64,000 nt of DNA from Janthinobacterium silvisoli (GCF_014200725.1 NZ_JACHCL010000003.1:434001-498000); one strand, 5' to 3'. Shown: positions 20,898-31,174, counted from the stretch's first letter. Made by a program: numbers and translations. The notes: generated from the sequence alone by a model not told the origin.

Positions 20898-21281
20898 TAA
20901 CCGCCAGCGGCGTCATTCACGCCTTGGTAATGTTCCGCCAGCGTTGTTCGCTGAATCCTTCAGCAAACAGCTGCAGGCGCCTTAAAACAAGAGTGTCCGC
21001 TATTGACAGTACACCTCAGTCCATATCACTTGTCCTTTTTAGTACATTGGATATCGTTTCAAGACGCCTGACAAATCCATGGTGCTTGAACATGAGCCCT
21101 GCAAAGGCACTGAGTCCTGCGCCACCACCTCTCCCACTTCTGCATAGCAAGCGACGGTCCGCTCCTCACTTCATCAATATGCAGCGCAACAGGTAAAATA
21201 GCATCCTGATGACACTGCCCAAGCGGTCTCTCACAGACTCTCCGCTAGATACGGAGCCCGACATCTTTACAAAGACATACC
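20898..21281. other. Intergenic region after the nested IS elements
   Basis: 384 bp without a supported gene. The plus frame of the transposase stays open into it by chance. On the minus strand, a short frame ending near 20914 reads EGFSEQRWRNITKA before a stop. This looks like the C-terminus of some protein and may be the tail of a gene destroyed by the insertions, but I do not recognise it. The rest of the IS3 relic is not found here. Confidence 0.3.
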
Positions 21282-22913
21282 ATGTTGCGACTCAACGAAG
21301 TAAAACTCCCCCTTGAACACGACGAAGCGGCCCTGCCCGCCGCCATCCTGGCGCGCCTCGGCATCACTGCCGCCGACCTGGTCAGCTACACCGTTTTCAA
21401 GCGCAGTTATGACGCGCGCAAGCGCAGCGCCGTGGTGTTGATTTACTCACTGCACGTTGAAGTCAAGAATGAAGCAGCCGTACTGGCGCGCCTGCAGCAC
21501 GATATCCATCTGATGCCTGCACCGGACACCGACTATAAATTCGTTGCCGGCGGTGAACAATTGGCGGGCCATACCAATCAGCCACGTCCCATTGTCATCG
21601 GCACCGGTCCCTGCGGCCTGTTTGTGGCGCTGATCCTGGCGCAGATGGGCTTGCGTCCGATCATCCTGGAACGGGGTAAGCAGGTGCGCGAACGCACGGT
21701 CGACACCTTCGGTTTCTGGCGCAAGCGCGAGCTGAACCCTGAGTCGAACGTGCAGTTCGGTGAAGGCGGCGCGGGCACGTTCTCGGACGGCAAGCTGTAT
21801 AGCCAGATCAAGGACCCGAAACACTATGGCCGCAAGGTACTGACGGAATTCGTCAAGGCCGGCGCGCCCGAAGAAATCATGTATGTGAGCAAACCGCACA
21901 TCGGTACCTTCCGCCTGGTCAAGATGGTGGAAGAAATGCGCGCCAATATCGAGCAACTGGGCGGCGAATACCGCTTTGAAAGCAAAGTAGTCGACCTCAC
22001 TATCGAACCTGGCAGCGATGGCGGCCAGGTGCGTGGCGTGGTGCTCGCCAGCGGCGAGACCCTCGCCAGCAACCATGTGGTGCTGGCGATCGGCCATAGC
22101 GCGCGCGACACCTTCGAGATGCTGCATCAGCGCGGCGTCTACATCGAGGCGAAACCCTTCTCGATCGGTTTCCGCGTGGAACACCCGCAATCGCTGATCG
22201 ATAGCTGCCGCTTCGGCCCCAGCGCCGGCCACCCGATTTTGGGTGCAGCCGACTACAAGCTGGTGCACCACGCCAGCAATGGCCGCTCTGTCTACAGCTT
22301 CTGCATGTGCCCGGGCGGCACGGTGGTGGCCGCCGCATCGGAACCGGGCCGTCTGGTAACGAACGGCATGAGCCAGTATTCGCGCAATGAACGCAACGCC
22401 AACAGCGCCATCGTGGTTGGCATAACGCCGGCTGACTACCCTGGTGGTCCGCTGGCCGGCATCGCCCTGCAGCGCGAACTGGAAGAACGCGCCTTCGCCT
22501 TGGGCGGCGGTAACTACGATGCACCAGGGCAACTGGTCGGCGATTTTGTGGCAGGCCGCGCTTCGACCGAATTTGGCGGCGTAGTGCCATCGTACAAGCC
22601 GGCCGTGCACTTGACGGACCTGGCACCATCACTGCCCGAATACGCGATCACGGCCCTGCGCGAAGCCTTCCCGGCATTCAACAAGCAGATCAAGGGGTAT
22701 TACAAGGCCGACGCCGTGCTGACGGGCGTGGAGACGCGCACCTCATCGCCGATCCGCATCAAGCGCCGCGATGATGACTTGCAAAGCCTGAACACGCGCG
22801 GCCTGTTCCCGGCTGGCGAAGGCGCCGGCTACGCAGGCGGCATTCTGTCGGCGGCCGTCGATGGCATCAAGGTGGCCGAAGCGGTGGCGCTGTCAATGGC
22901 AGCACGCGGCTGA
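21282..22913 (+). CDS. FAD-dependent oxidoreductase (COG2509 type)
   Basis: 543 residues. After an N-terminal segment of about 100 residues (FKRSYDARKRSAVVLIYS) comes the FAD-binding dinucleotide fold IVIGTGPCGLFVALILA near residues 105-120. It is followed by the conserved block NVQFGEGGAGTFSDGKLYSQ and, near the C-terminus, GLFPAGEGAGYAGGILSA, which closes the FAD site. This is the family of uncharacterised NAD(P)/FAD-dependent dehydrogenases found across bacteria; the substrate is unknown. The ribosome binding site is weak, but family similarity begins within the first residues. A terminator follows, shared with TBDR 4. Confidence 0.88.
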   Translation: MLRLNEVKLPLEHDEAALPAAILARLGITAADLVSYTVFKRSYDARKRSAVVLIYSLHVEVKNEAAVLARLQHDIHLMPAPDTDYKFVAGGEQLAGHTNQPRPIVIGTGPCGLFVALILAQMGLRPIILERGKQVRERTVDTFGFWRKRELNPESNVQFGEGGAGTFSDGKLYSQIKDPKHYGRKVLTEFVKAGAPEEIMYVSKPHIGTFRLVKMVEEMRANIEQLGGEYRFESKVVDLTIEPGSDGGQVRGVVLASGETLASNHVVLAIGHSARDTFEMLHQRGVYIEAKPFSIGFRVEHPQSLIDSCRFGPSAGHPILGAADYKLVHHASNGRSVYSFCMCPGGTVVAAASEPGRLVTNGMSQYSRNERNANSAIVVGITPADYPGGPLAGIALQRELEERAFALGGGNYDAPGQLVGDFVAGRASTEFGGVVPSYKPAVHLTDLAPSLPEYAITALREAFPAFNKQIKGYYKADAVLTGVETRTSSPIRIKRRDDDLQSLNTRGLFPAGEGAGYAGGILSAAVDGIKVAEAVALSMAARG

Positions 22914-22934
22914 TACCTGAGACCTGATACACAA

Positions 22935-22970
22935 TAAAAATGGGCACCCGAAGGTGCCCATTTTTTTATT
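22935..22970. terminator. Bidirectional terminator
   Basis: AAAAATGGGCACC, CGAA loop, GGTGCCCATTTTT: a 13-bp perfect stem with a tetraloop and a T-run on both strands, between convergent genes. Confidence 0.92.
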
Positions 22971-23025
22971 GCTGGCACATTGATTTCCTGTGCCAGACCT
23001 GTATTTCCCTAATACAACATTCCGA

Positions 23026-25908
23026 TTAGAACGTGTAGTTCGCGCCCAGCGAGAAGAAGCGGCCAACAGCGCCAGCTTGATGCAAGGAAGCGTTGTACGA
23101 AGTTTGAGGACCGGAATTGCCGTAGGTTGCAACGTCGAATGGTGGCTGCTTGTCGAACACGTTCAGGATCGAAGCGCGCAGGGTCAGATTCGGCGTAGCT
23201 TTGTACTGCACGTTCAGGTTCGTGGTGGTGAACGACGATACGCGGCAGAAGCGACCTGGCTGGACAAGGTTCTGGAAGTATGTACGACCGCCTACATCTA
23301 AGCCACTCGAATCGCAGCTATCGCCACCGATCGAAGGATCCAGCGTCGAGAACGAACTGACGTAGTTCATCGTACCGGTGATATCGAGCGGACCACGGTT
23401 CCAGTTCAGGGTGAACTGGGCACGGTCTTTCGGATTGCCGGTAGCACCCGACACGCTCGATGGACCCTGCGTACCGGCCAGCTCATAGCTGACACCACCC
23501 GATTCAGTCTTATAGCTCAGCACGTGAGTGACGTTCAGGCCCGCTTTCAGCGTACCCAGGTCACCCAGGCGCCAGCGATAATTGATATCCGCTTCCAGGC
23601 CATCGGTCTTGGTCGAACCGGCGTTGACATATGGTGAAATCGCGTAAGCGATCGGGCCAACGCTAGGCGTACCAAGCGCCGTGCCAGTACCTACGCCAGT
23701 GGCGATATCGACAGGCGTTGCTGGCGTGCGCACAAAGGTTGGAACGAAGCCTGGCAAACCACCAGCGGCCGTCACGATCTGGTTGTTCACTTCGATGCGG
23801 TAGTAATCCAGGGTCGCGTTCAAGCCTTTGACTGGTTCGAGAATGATACCGAAGGTGTAGGACTTCGATTTCTCAGGCGACAGATCCTTGTTGGTGGTCT
23901 GTACATAGGTCGGGTTGATCCCACAAGCGGCAGGTACGTTGCCCTTGGTAGTTTGCTTGCCGTCGGCGCACAGAATCGGATCGTTGATCGCGTTAAACGT
24001 GAAGAACGAACCGGCATTGCCCACTTCGGCCGGATTCGGCGCACGGAAACCACGTGCAAACGAGCCGCGGAAACCCAGTTCCTTCATCGGCGCCCACTTG
24101 AAGCTGGTCGCAGGAGTAAACGAATTGCCGTAGGTATCGTAATGGTCATAACGACCCGACAGGTGCAATTCCAGATCCTTGATCGGCGTCGCTTGCAACT
24201 CGGAGAACAAAGCGGTGTTCGTCTCATTACCAACCGTGAAGGCGGTCGTATTGGCAACCTGGCCAGTCAGGGTAGGACCTGGCGGCGGCGAGTTTTGTTC
24301 ACGCTTGTGCCAATGCAAACCAACCGCCAGCGCTACCGGGCCTGCGCCCCACTGAAACACTTCGCGCGAACCTACTACGTCACCGTAGTTCAATTTTGAC
24401 GTCAACGAATTGCTGAAAGTCGGCGAAATAGCTGCCAGCACCGCTGGAGAATTGTTGCCCAAAGGATTGAAACTACCGTTGTTGAGCGCAGTGTACAGCG
24501 CGCCGCGATCGATATAACCACTGTAGTCGATATTGGTCTTGACTTCGGTCGCGCCAATACCGCCATTGATATCCCAGCCATATGCCGTGCCGTGGATGTC
24601 GGCGGCGAAACGGGTGGTTTTCGACGTGTTGTCTTGCGTTTGGTTGGCAGCGATACCAGGAATATAACCGTACAGGCGGGCAGCGCCACCCAGGCCATTG
24701 ACTACACCAGGTCCCAGCGCAGCGCCCGGCTGGAACAGGGTGGTCGGTACGCGATTGACACCCGTCGTCAAGACACCGTTAACCAAGGTGGTGTTACCAG
24801 CGAAGGTACTCGGCGAGAAAGTTAATGGTACGCCACGGTCATTGATGCTGTTACGCTGGAACAGCGAAGCCTTCAGGTTCAGTTCCCAGTCCTCGCCCAG
24901 CTTCTTGGTCACGCCCACCAGGACGTTGACGTTTTCCGTTGGCGGCTGGATGTTCGAAACCGTATCGCGCACCGAGCAGGCACCGGCACGGTACTTTTGG
25001 AAATTGCAGCTTGGGTCGAGGAATTGATAGTTGGCCGGATTATTGACGTTAGACACGCCTGCCGGATTGTTCGGGTTGGCCGGGTTGTACAGGAAAGGCG
25101 AGCTAGGCGCGACCAGGAAGCTATTCAGGTTGGTTGGCACGCCCAGGGTCAGGTCGTTACCGCCGCGCGAGCGCCAATCGCGGTTGGCCCACGCGTATTG
25201 ATCACGGTCAGAAATCTTGATCGCGTCCTGGCGGCGCCACTCGGCGCTGATGAAGGCATTGTAGCCATCATTATCCAAATCGCCGGTACCTACACTGATC
25301 GAGGCACGGTTGGTCTTGCCACCACCATGCTGGGTCTTGCCCGAGTCTGCATTGAGGCGCACACCGGTCAGGTTCTTTTTCAGCTTGATGTTGACCACAC
25401 CGGCAATCGCGTCCGAACCATACAGGGACGAGGCGCCGCTTTTCAGAATTTCAATGCTTTCGATGGCATCAAATGGAATCGATGAAACGTCGACGAAGGA
25501 GCGCTGGGAGTCATCCGACAGTGGGTACGGTGCCAAACGGTGACCATCGACCAGTACCAGGGTTGCGCCCACGGTCAGGCCGCGCAGCGAAATGCCAGAG
25601 GCGCCATTGGCAAACGCGCCGGAGAATCCACTACCCAGGGTACCGGCGCCGTTGGCAGCGAGTTCACTGAGCAATTCAGCCACAGAGGTTTTACCACTGC
25701 GTTGGATATCTTGCGCGGTCAGCACTTGCACCGGCGTCGCGGTTTCAGTGTCGGTACGGCTAATCAGCGAACCGGTCACAACGACCCGCTGAGGCTCACT
25801 GGTTGCTGTTTGCTGAGCCATTGCCGGAGCAAGGGCAGCGACGGAAAACGCACCACTTGCAATAACTTGCAAGATCGCAACTGGCATAGGTTTGACACGT
25901 AACTTCAT
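23026..25908 (-). CDS. TonB-dependent receptor 4
   Basis: 960 residues. I choose ATG 25908 because AGGAG lies seven bases upstream and the signal peptide begins there (MKLRVKPMPVAILQVIASGA, cleavage after APAMA); the frame is open for 41 more codons upstream. The mature N-terminus has RVVVTGSLISRTDTETATPV, the plug carries SSLYGSDAIAGVVNIKLKK, and the barrel has GSFARGFRAPNPAEV and DLSPEKSKSYTFG blocks and ends LGANYTF with the usual terminal Phe. It is an outer-membrane TonB-dependent transporter of unknown substrate. It is next to TBDR 5 on the same strand, but about 600 bp separate them. Confidence 0.9.
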   Translation of the reverse strand: MKLRVKPMPVAILQVIASGAFSVAALAPAMAQQTATSEPQRVVVTGSLISRTDTETATPVQVLTAQDIQRSGKTSVAELLSELAANGAGTLGSGFSGAFANGASGISLRGLTVGATLVLVDGHRLAPYPLSDDSQRSFVDVSSIPFDAIESIEILKSGASSLYGSDAIAGVVNIKLKKNLTGVRLNADSGKTQHGGGKTNRASISVGTGDLDNDGYNAFISAEWRRQDAIKISDRDQYAWANRDWRSRGGNDLTLGVPTNLNSFLVAPSSPFLYNPANPNNPAGVSNVNNPANYQFLDPSCNFQKYRAGACSVRDTVSNIQPPTENVNVLVGVTKKLGEDWELNLKASLFQRNSINDRGVPLTFSPSTFAGNTTLVNGVLTTGVNRVPTTLFQPGAALGPGVVNGLGGAARLYGYIPGIAANQTQDNTSKTTRFAADIHGTAYGWDINGGIGATEVKTNIDYSGYIDRGALYTALNNGSFNPLGNNSPAVLAAISPTFSNSLTSKLNYGDVVGSREVFQWGAGPVALAVGLHWHKREQNSPPPGPTLTGQVANTTAFTVGNETNTALFSELQATPIKDLELHLSGRYDHYDTYGNSFTPATSFKWAPMKELGFRGSFARGFRAPNPAEVGNAGSFFTFNAINDPILCADGKQTTKGNVPAACGINPTYVQTTNKDLSPEKSKSYTFGIILEPVKGLNATLDYYRIEVNNQIVTAAGGLPGFVPTFVRTPATPVDIATGVGTGTALGTPSVGPIAYAISPYVNAGSTKTDGLEADINYRWRLGDLGTLKAGLNVTHVLSYKTESGGVSYELAGTQGPSSVSGATGNPKDRAQFTLNWNRGPLDITGTMNYVSSFSTLDPSIGGDSCDSSGLDVGGRTYFQNLVQPGRFCRVSSFTTTNLNVQYKATPNLTLRASILNVFDKQPPFDVATYGNSGPQTSYNASLHQAGAVGRFFSLGANYTF

Positions 25909-26475
25909 GTAAAAACTCCTTCTGAGCATGGCCCTGATTTTTTTGTAAGAAATCCCTGGGTAAAGGATTTCCTGATAAATGTGTCCACATGTTACAGATG
26001 TGACGCAGTGGTTACATGGAACCATACGCATAATACGAATGTCAATTTATTGGCTTGAAGACACCACAGCAAAACAACACATTAATTTTCATAAGAGGTT
26101 TTACGCCATAGCTTATTCGAAAATCCCTCAAAAAATCCCCAAATAAGTGCTATAGCGCCCATTTTTGGTGCAGTGATATTTATATTGCAATGCAGCAAAA
26201 AAATATTAATTCTCAACAAAAATCGTTACAACTTGATCGGAAAAGGGTATTTTTTCATCTCTTTCATATTGCGGATAAAGTTAGTCTTTTTAATAATTTA
26301 AATTGTGCAAACGCAGCAAAAAGAAATTCTTCCGCACCAATATGTGGCAACCCAAAAAGTGCTGACAGCAGCACAGGCTACGTGTTGTTTTTTAGCATCA
26401 AAATTTCGTCGATACCGAAGTACACGGACCTGCCCATCTTGAGTCATGCAGCAATGTGCTATCCATGCAAACAAC
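25909..26475. other. AT-rich intergenic region upstream of TBDR 4
   Basis: About 570 bp, much more AT-rich than the surroundings, with no supported gene. At 25991-26016 it holds GTTACA, then TGTGAC-N6-GTTACA, related to the perfect GTTACA/TGTAAC palindrome before TBDR 1. The remaining sequence is A/T-rich runs. Confidence 0.4.
25991..26016. promoter_or_regulatory. GTTACA/TGTGAC half-site cluster upstream of TBDR 4
   Basis: GTTACA (25991-25996), TGTGAC (25999-26004) and GTTACA (26011-26016). The last two form an inverted repeat with one mismatch and a 6-bp spacer. It lies about 85-110 bp before the start codon on the upstream side. Similar to the repeat at 6817-6833. Confidence 0.3.
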
Positions 26476-26504
26476 AAAAAACCGGCACGCATGCCGGTTT
26501 TTTT
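26476..26504. terminator. Terminator after TBDR 5
   Basis: ACCGGCA, CGCA loop, TGCCGGT, with an A-run before and a T-run after; works on the minus strand for the receptor ending at 26538. Confidence 0.85.
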
Positions 26505-26537
26505 GGGGCTGCGCCAGGCACAGCCGTTCAAGCAAGC

Positions 26538-29360
26538 TTAGAACTTGTACGAAGCATTCAGGTAAGCGGTGCGGCCACGTGGATCATAGTAGCGGTCGTC
26601 ATAACCAAATTGCTGGCCGCGATTCGCGCCTGAAGTTGACGGTACAAACGGTGGGCTCTTGTCAGCCAGATTCAGCACGCCAGCCGTAATCGCCCAGCTT
26701 TTGCCCGGTGTCCAGACCGTTTGCCAGTCCAGGGTGGAATAAAAGCCGACGCGCAGACGGATATCTTCCTGGCCCGTCACGGCGCCAGAGGCATCGAGCA
26801 CATCGACTGTCGTTTCCTGATCCTTGTAACCTGACTGGAAATTGACGGTCAGCGAGTTGGCCCAATTACCCGTTTTCAAGGTATTGGTCCACTGGCCACG
26901 GGTACGGAAGGTGACGGTTCCCAGTTCCGCAAAGTTGCCTAAAGCGGAATAATATGGGCCATTGCGTTCAAGCTGTATCTGTTCGCGCAGCATCTGCGTT
27001 GCCGTCAGCTGCGACGTGAACAGGCCGATACCGGAACGATAGCGGGCACTGATATCGATATCGACCCCCGTGGAGAAAGATTTACCCAGGTTCTGATTGT
27101 CTGCCAGGAAAGCCAGATACGTGGCGCCCGTTCCTACGTCCGTATTAACGCCCCAGGATTTGGGATAAGCGGCCGGGTTGGCAAACACCAACTGCTCGCT
27201 CAACTGGCCAAAGGAATCCCTGATCTGCACATGCCACAGGTCGGCGCCCAAGGTAATGGCGCTAATGGGCTCATAACGGAAGCCCAGGGTCGCCTGCTTC
27301 GATTTTTCCGGTTGCAAATCACGGTTACCGCCAGCCAACTGATCGTATTGCCGGCTACCTGGCTGACATTGTGCATTCAGCCGGGTGGCGATGGCTTGCA
27401 ATGCCGGCGTACACGCGTACTTGTCGCTGGTCACGCCATAGCCACGCTGCGAGGCGTTGACCTGTGGCACTGTCGGAGCGTGAAAACCATTCCCCACCGA
27501 ACCACGAATGAGCAAGGTCGATGCCGGCGTCCACTTGAAGCTGGCCTTGCCCGTGGTAGCGCCGCCAAAGTCAGAAAACTCATCGAAGCGCAAGGCGGCC
27601 CCCAGTTCCAGCTCTTTCAGCACTGGGGCGATAATTTCGCCAAAGATACCCTTCGAAGTCCGGCTGGCACTGTACGGCGAACTGCTGGCGGCATCGCCAA
27701 ATCGCTGATCACATTCCAGCCCCGTCGTCGGGCCACACAAGGTGCCTTTCACGGGATCGGCCAGAATACCCTGCGCAAACGGGCTAGGCTGGGCAGAGAA
27801 TTGCTCGCGGTTGATATTAGCGCCCAACCCCAGCATCATGGCGCCACCAGGCAAGCGCCGGATTTCCCTCGATCCATTGACGTTAATGGTGTTTAACTTC
27901 GACGTGCCGCCATCCCAGTAACCGGAAAAAGTGGCCGCCTTGATGGCTGCCTGTGCAGCAGCAGATTGCTGGCCAGGGCCGACGAAGGGATCGAGCAAGC
28001 CGCTCGATGTCAGGTTATTCACGGCAATCGCGCCAGGATAACCAGAGATATTGCCTTTTACGCGACTTTCAGAGAAGTTGTAGGATGCATTGTAGTCCCA
28101 GCCGGCGGCAATCCCGCGCGTGCCAACGACGACACTGGCGAAATCAGCCGTGTCGTCAGAGGTACGCGGCCCCATGTCGAACAGTCGGTAGAAGGCGACG
28201 CTATCACCGGTGATGCCAATTGGCAGCAAATACTTGTCGTGCAAGGCCGTTCCCGCATCGACAGCAATCGCGCCAGGCACGGGAGCGATGCGCGATGTCT
28301 GCTTGGTGCGCGACAACAAGACATCGGAATATACTTCGTGACCGGCGATTTTGAACGTCCCCGATGCCATGAAGTTGTCGCGCTTGCGTTCCGGATAGAT
28401 TTCCAGATCCTTGGTGAAATCATAGCCGCAATAATCATTCAGCCGTGGCGTGCCATCCGTATCCTGATACGGCTCCAGCACGCGGAAAGTCTTGACCGGA
28501 CAAGCGCCGGTGGTTTTTTGATAAGGACTGATCAGCTGTCCCACGTCATCGAGGGCATTGGCCGGAATGGGACTACCCGAAAACTGCTGCTTGAGGTAAC
28601 GTTTCCCGTTGGCCGAGAACTCCACCTGGCCCGTGCTGGCAAACGAGCGATCCACCGAGTTCAGCTTGGTACGCTCGTCGTGGCCAAAGGTCAGCACCAC
28701 ATTGTAGCCATCATCATCGAGATTACCGAAGCCCTTGGTGGCGCTCATGCGTTTCTCACGCGCACCATTTTTCGGTGCGGAATAACCGATGGTCACGTCG
28801 CCTTCTGTCGTGTCGTGCTTGGTAATAAAGTTGACCACGCCGGCAATGGCGTCTGCGCCATACAGTGCCGACGCGCCGTCCGTGAGCAGCTCCACCCGCT
28901 CAATCGCCGAAATAGGGATGGAATTCAAGTCGAAGCCAGCCGCGAAACCCGTCAGTGTCTGGCCACCAAATTGGGCCAGGCGCTTGCCGTTGAGCAGTAC
29001 CAGCGTGCGTGTTTCACCCACGTTGTGCACCGAGATGCCCGAGAAACCAAAGGTACTGCCACCGACCGATGCGCTCTCGCTGGTTGCCCCCTGGGCGGCG
29101 GACAGTTTCTTGACCAAATCCGTGACCGAGGTCGCGCCGGAGGTACGGATGGCGGCAGCGGTCAGTACCGTAACTGGCAAGGCGCCTTCGGCGGCGATAC
29201 GTTTGATGGATGAGCCGGTAATTTCCACACGCTGTATCTGCGGATCAGTACTCTGTGCATCTTGTGCGATTGCCGACTGCGAGGCAATGGAGACGGCGGC
29301 AACCATACCACTGGTGCACACCATGCGAACGGCACGGGAGATGACGGTTTCTTTAAGCAT
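26538..29360 (-). CDS. TonB-dependent receptor 5
   Basis: 940 residues from ATG 29360 (AAGGG upstream). The signal peptide MLKETVISRAVRMVCTSGMV is cleaved after SAIA, then RVEITGSSIKRIAAEGALPV. The plug has TRTLVLLNGKRLAQFGG and SALYGADAIAGVVNFITK; the barrel has GSVGNGFHAPTVPQ, DLQPEKSKQATLG and a C-terminus LNASYKF. The VGNGFHAP variant instead of EGFRAP sets it apart from TBDRs 1, 3 and 4 and resembles the receptor at 59344. Outer-membrane TonB-dependent transporter; ligand unknown. Confidence 0.9.
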   Translation of the reverse strand: MLKETVISRAVRMVCTSGMVAAVSIASQSAIAQDAQSTDPQIQRVEITGSSIKRIAAEGALPVTVLTAAAIRTSGATSVTDLVKKLSAAQGATSESASVGGSTFGFSGISVHNVGETRTLVLLNGKRLAQFGGQTLTGFAAGFDLNSIPISAIERVELLTDGASALYGADAIAGVVNFITKHDTTEGDVTIGYSAPKNGAREKRMSATKGFGNLDDDGYNVVLTFGHDERTKLNSVDRSFASTGQVEFSANGKRYLKQQFSGSPIPANALDDVGQLISPYQKTTGACPVKTFRVLEPYQDTDGTPRLNDYCGYDFTKDLEIYPERKRDNFMASGTFKIAGHEVYSDVLLSRTKQTSRIAPVPGAIAVDAGTALHDKYLLPIGITGDSVAFYRLFDMGPRTSDDTADFASVVVGTRGIAAGWDYNASYNFSESRVKGNISGYPGAIAVNNLTSSGLLDPFVGPGQQSAAAQAAIKAATFSGYWDGGTSKLNTINVNGSREIRRLPGGAMMLGLGANINREQFSAQPSPFAQGILADPVKGTLCGPTTGLECDQRFGDAASSSPYSASRTSKGIFGEIIAPVLKELELGAALRFDEFSDFGGATTGKASFKWTPASTLLIRGSVGNGFHAPTVPQVNASQRGYGVTSDKYACTPALQAIATRLNAQCQPGSRQYDQLAGGNRDLQPEKSKQATLGFRYEPISAITLGADLWHVQIRDSFGQLSEQLVFANPAAYPKSWGVNTDVGTGATYLAFLADNQNLGKSFSTGVDIDISARYRSGIGLFTSQLTATQMLREQIQLERNGPYYSALGNFAELGTVTFRTRGQWTNTLKTGNWANSLTVNFQSGYKDQETTVDVLDASGAVTGQEDIRLRVGFYSTLDWQTVWTPGKSWAITAGVLNLADKSPPFVPSTSGANRGQQFGYDDRYYDPRGRTAYLNASYKF

Positions 29361-29669
29361 ATCGAACCCTTTTCATTTTGTACGTTGTATAAGTTCCAGA
29401 TTTGGTATCCGGATTACATGCATTGATCCAAAGGCACTATCGCATCGCATGCCTTGCAGCGGACGCCATCCTTGCAGTGACATTCATACAGGCGCATGAC
29501 GATGCAAAAAAGTTCTGGTTAGCTATATATCAACCAGGAAATCCCATAGGATCACGGAGGCAATCTTGATGTCAATTGAACTCGCCACCGTATGGCATAT
29601 ATACAACATTGCAAAAAAAAGAAACGATATTTGGCAAGCTGATGACAGGCGCGGGGACAGGTATGTCCT
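29361..29669. other. Intergenic region between TBDR 5 and a histidine kinase
   Basis: About 310 bp holding the promoter region of TBDR 5 on the minus strand and, on the plus strand, a short open frame with a strong ribosome binding site (29569-29697, listed separately). No terminator of the kinase gene was found. Confidence 0.4.
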
Positions 29670-29697
29670 TCAGCTTGCCAGTGGCAGTCTGATGTGA
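29569..29697 (+). CDS. Possible 42-residue small protein
   Basis: ATG 29569 has GGAGG eight bases upstream (29556-29560), the best match to a ribosome binding site in this gap. The product starts MSIELATVWHIYNIAKKRND and is charged with no membrane segment. Its last nine codons overlap the end of the histidine kinase on the opposite strand. I do not recognise it, and a chance frame is quite possible. Confidence 0.22.
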   Translation: MSIELATVWHIYNIAKKRNDIWQADDRRGDRYVLQLASGSLM

Positions 29698-31040
29698 ATG
29701 TGGCAACCAGGCGCGGCGTCGGTGGCGCGTACCTGGCCACCGAGTTGCTGCACGATGGTGTAGACGATATGCATGCCCAGGCCGGAGCCGCCCTGGCCCC
29801 GCTTGGTCGTGAAGAAGGGTTCGAACATATGCTCGCGCACGGCAGGCGCCAGGCCGACGCCGTCATCGGAAAATTCCAGCGACAGCCATTGCCGGCCATC
29901 ACTTTCCTCAGTCTCGATTTGTGCGCGTATCGTGATCCGCCCCGGCCCGCCTTGCGGATAGCCGTGGCGGGCGCTGTTCATCAGCAGGTTCGACAGGATT
30001 TGCGACAGCTTGCCGGCCGCCAGGCGCACGCGGCAATCTGGCGCAATATCGAGCTCCACGCGCAAAGCCGCCTTGCGCAATTCCGGGCTGTGCGCCGACA
30101 CCAGGCCGTGCACATATTCATGCAGCGCCAGGTCGGCCACGTACTCGCTGACCTGGTCCACTGCCAGCTGCTTGAAATTGCCGATCAATTCAGCGGCCCG
30201 CGCCAGGTTGCGCTCGACCAGCGCGGCCGCCCCCTTCAAGGCGTCGGCAAGGTCGATCAATTCGGCGCGGCTGACCTTGGCGCCGCCCAGCAGTTGCACC
30301 ATCTGGTCGGCATAACTGCCCATGCTCGACGCCGCCGTCAGCGCCACGCCGACCGGCGTATTGACTTCATGCGATACGCCAGCCACCAGTGAGCCGAGCG
30401 CGGCCATCTGCTCCTGTTCGATCAGGTTAGCCTGCGCCGCCAGCAACGATTCGGTACGCTGGCGTACCATGTCTTCCAGTTGCCGGGTCTGTTCCTGGTG
30501 CTGCAGTTCCGCCGCGCCGCGCGCCGAAAAGATCGACAGCAGCAATAGTGCCAGCAGGCGCTTGTTTTCATCGATAGGGCGCGTGTCGATGGCCGAAAGG
30601 ATGCCCAGAATGTTGCCGTCGGTATCGACTAGCGGCATGCCGACATAGCTTTGGGCCCGCATGTCGACCAGCATCGTATCGAGGGGAAAGCGCAGCTGGA
30701 TATCGCTGCCGTGAAAACACATACTCTGCTGCGTCACATCCTCGCAAGGCGTGTGCCGTAAGCTGTATTCCACGTTCGGCTGATAGGTACCGCCGCCCCA
30801 CAGGGCCAGGGTGCGCACGCCTTCGCTGCCATCGTCCAGCTTGACCAGCCGCCCGGCGAGCACATAGTGCACATCGAGCGCTTCGGCCAGTTCCTTGACG
30901 AGGATGCGCAGGAAATCATCGCCGCGCGCCCGCGCCGTCGATGCCGTGATCGATCGCAGGGCCGCTTCCGCCAGGGTGCGCCGCTGCTCGGGATCGAACA
31001 GGGGCTCTTGCGAATTCACATCGAATAGCGGAATACTCAT
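29670..31040 (-). CDS. Sensor histidine kinase with GAF domain
   Basis: 456 residues from ATG 31040 (AGGAG upstream). A GAF-type sensor domain spans about residues 35-180 (SYVGMPLVDTDGNILGILSA). A coiled linker follows (EQTRQLEDMVRQRTESLL), then the phosphoacceptor block SLVAGVSHEVNTPVGVA with His224, and a catalytic ATPase domain with N box LMNSARHGYPQGG, G1 box FSDDGVGL, F box MFEPFFTTKRG and G2 box GSGLGMHIV. There is no membrane segment, so it is likely cytosolic. No response regulator is adjacent; it is an orphan kinase sensing an unknown small molecule or redox signal. Confidence 0.88.
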   Translation of the reverse strand: MSIPLFDVNSQEPLFDPEQRRTLAEAALRSITASTARARGDDFLRILVKELAEALDVHYVLAGRLVKLDDGSEGVRTLALWGGGTYQPNVEYSLRHTPCEDVTQQSMCFHGSDIQLRFPLDTMLVDMRAQSYVGMPLVDTDGNILGILSAIDTRPIDENKRLLALLLLSIFSARGAAELQHQEQTRQLEDMVRQRTESLLAAQANLIEQEQMAALGSLVAGVSHEVNTPVGVALTAASSMGSYADQMVQLLGGAKVSRAELIDLADALKGAAALVERNLARAAELIGNFKQLAVDQVSEYVADLALHEYVHGLVSAHSPELRKAALRVELDIAPDCRVRLAAGKLSQILSNLLMNSARHGYPQGGPGRITIRAQIETEESDGRQWLSLEFSDDGVGLAPAVREHMFEPFFTTKRGQGGSGLGMHIVYTIVQQLGGQVRATDAAPGCHIHIRLPLAS

Positions 31041-31174
31041 GAATGCTCCTGCGCAACATGGCAAGCGCAAGCAACACTGCCGGCGCGGCAATCCTCATCA
31101 TAGACCCGCTACTGCAAGCCTGCCGCGATTGTACCCCCGGATATTGCTTAATAATACAGATTCATGTGAAATTT

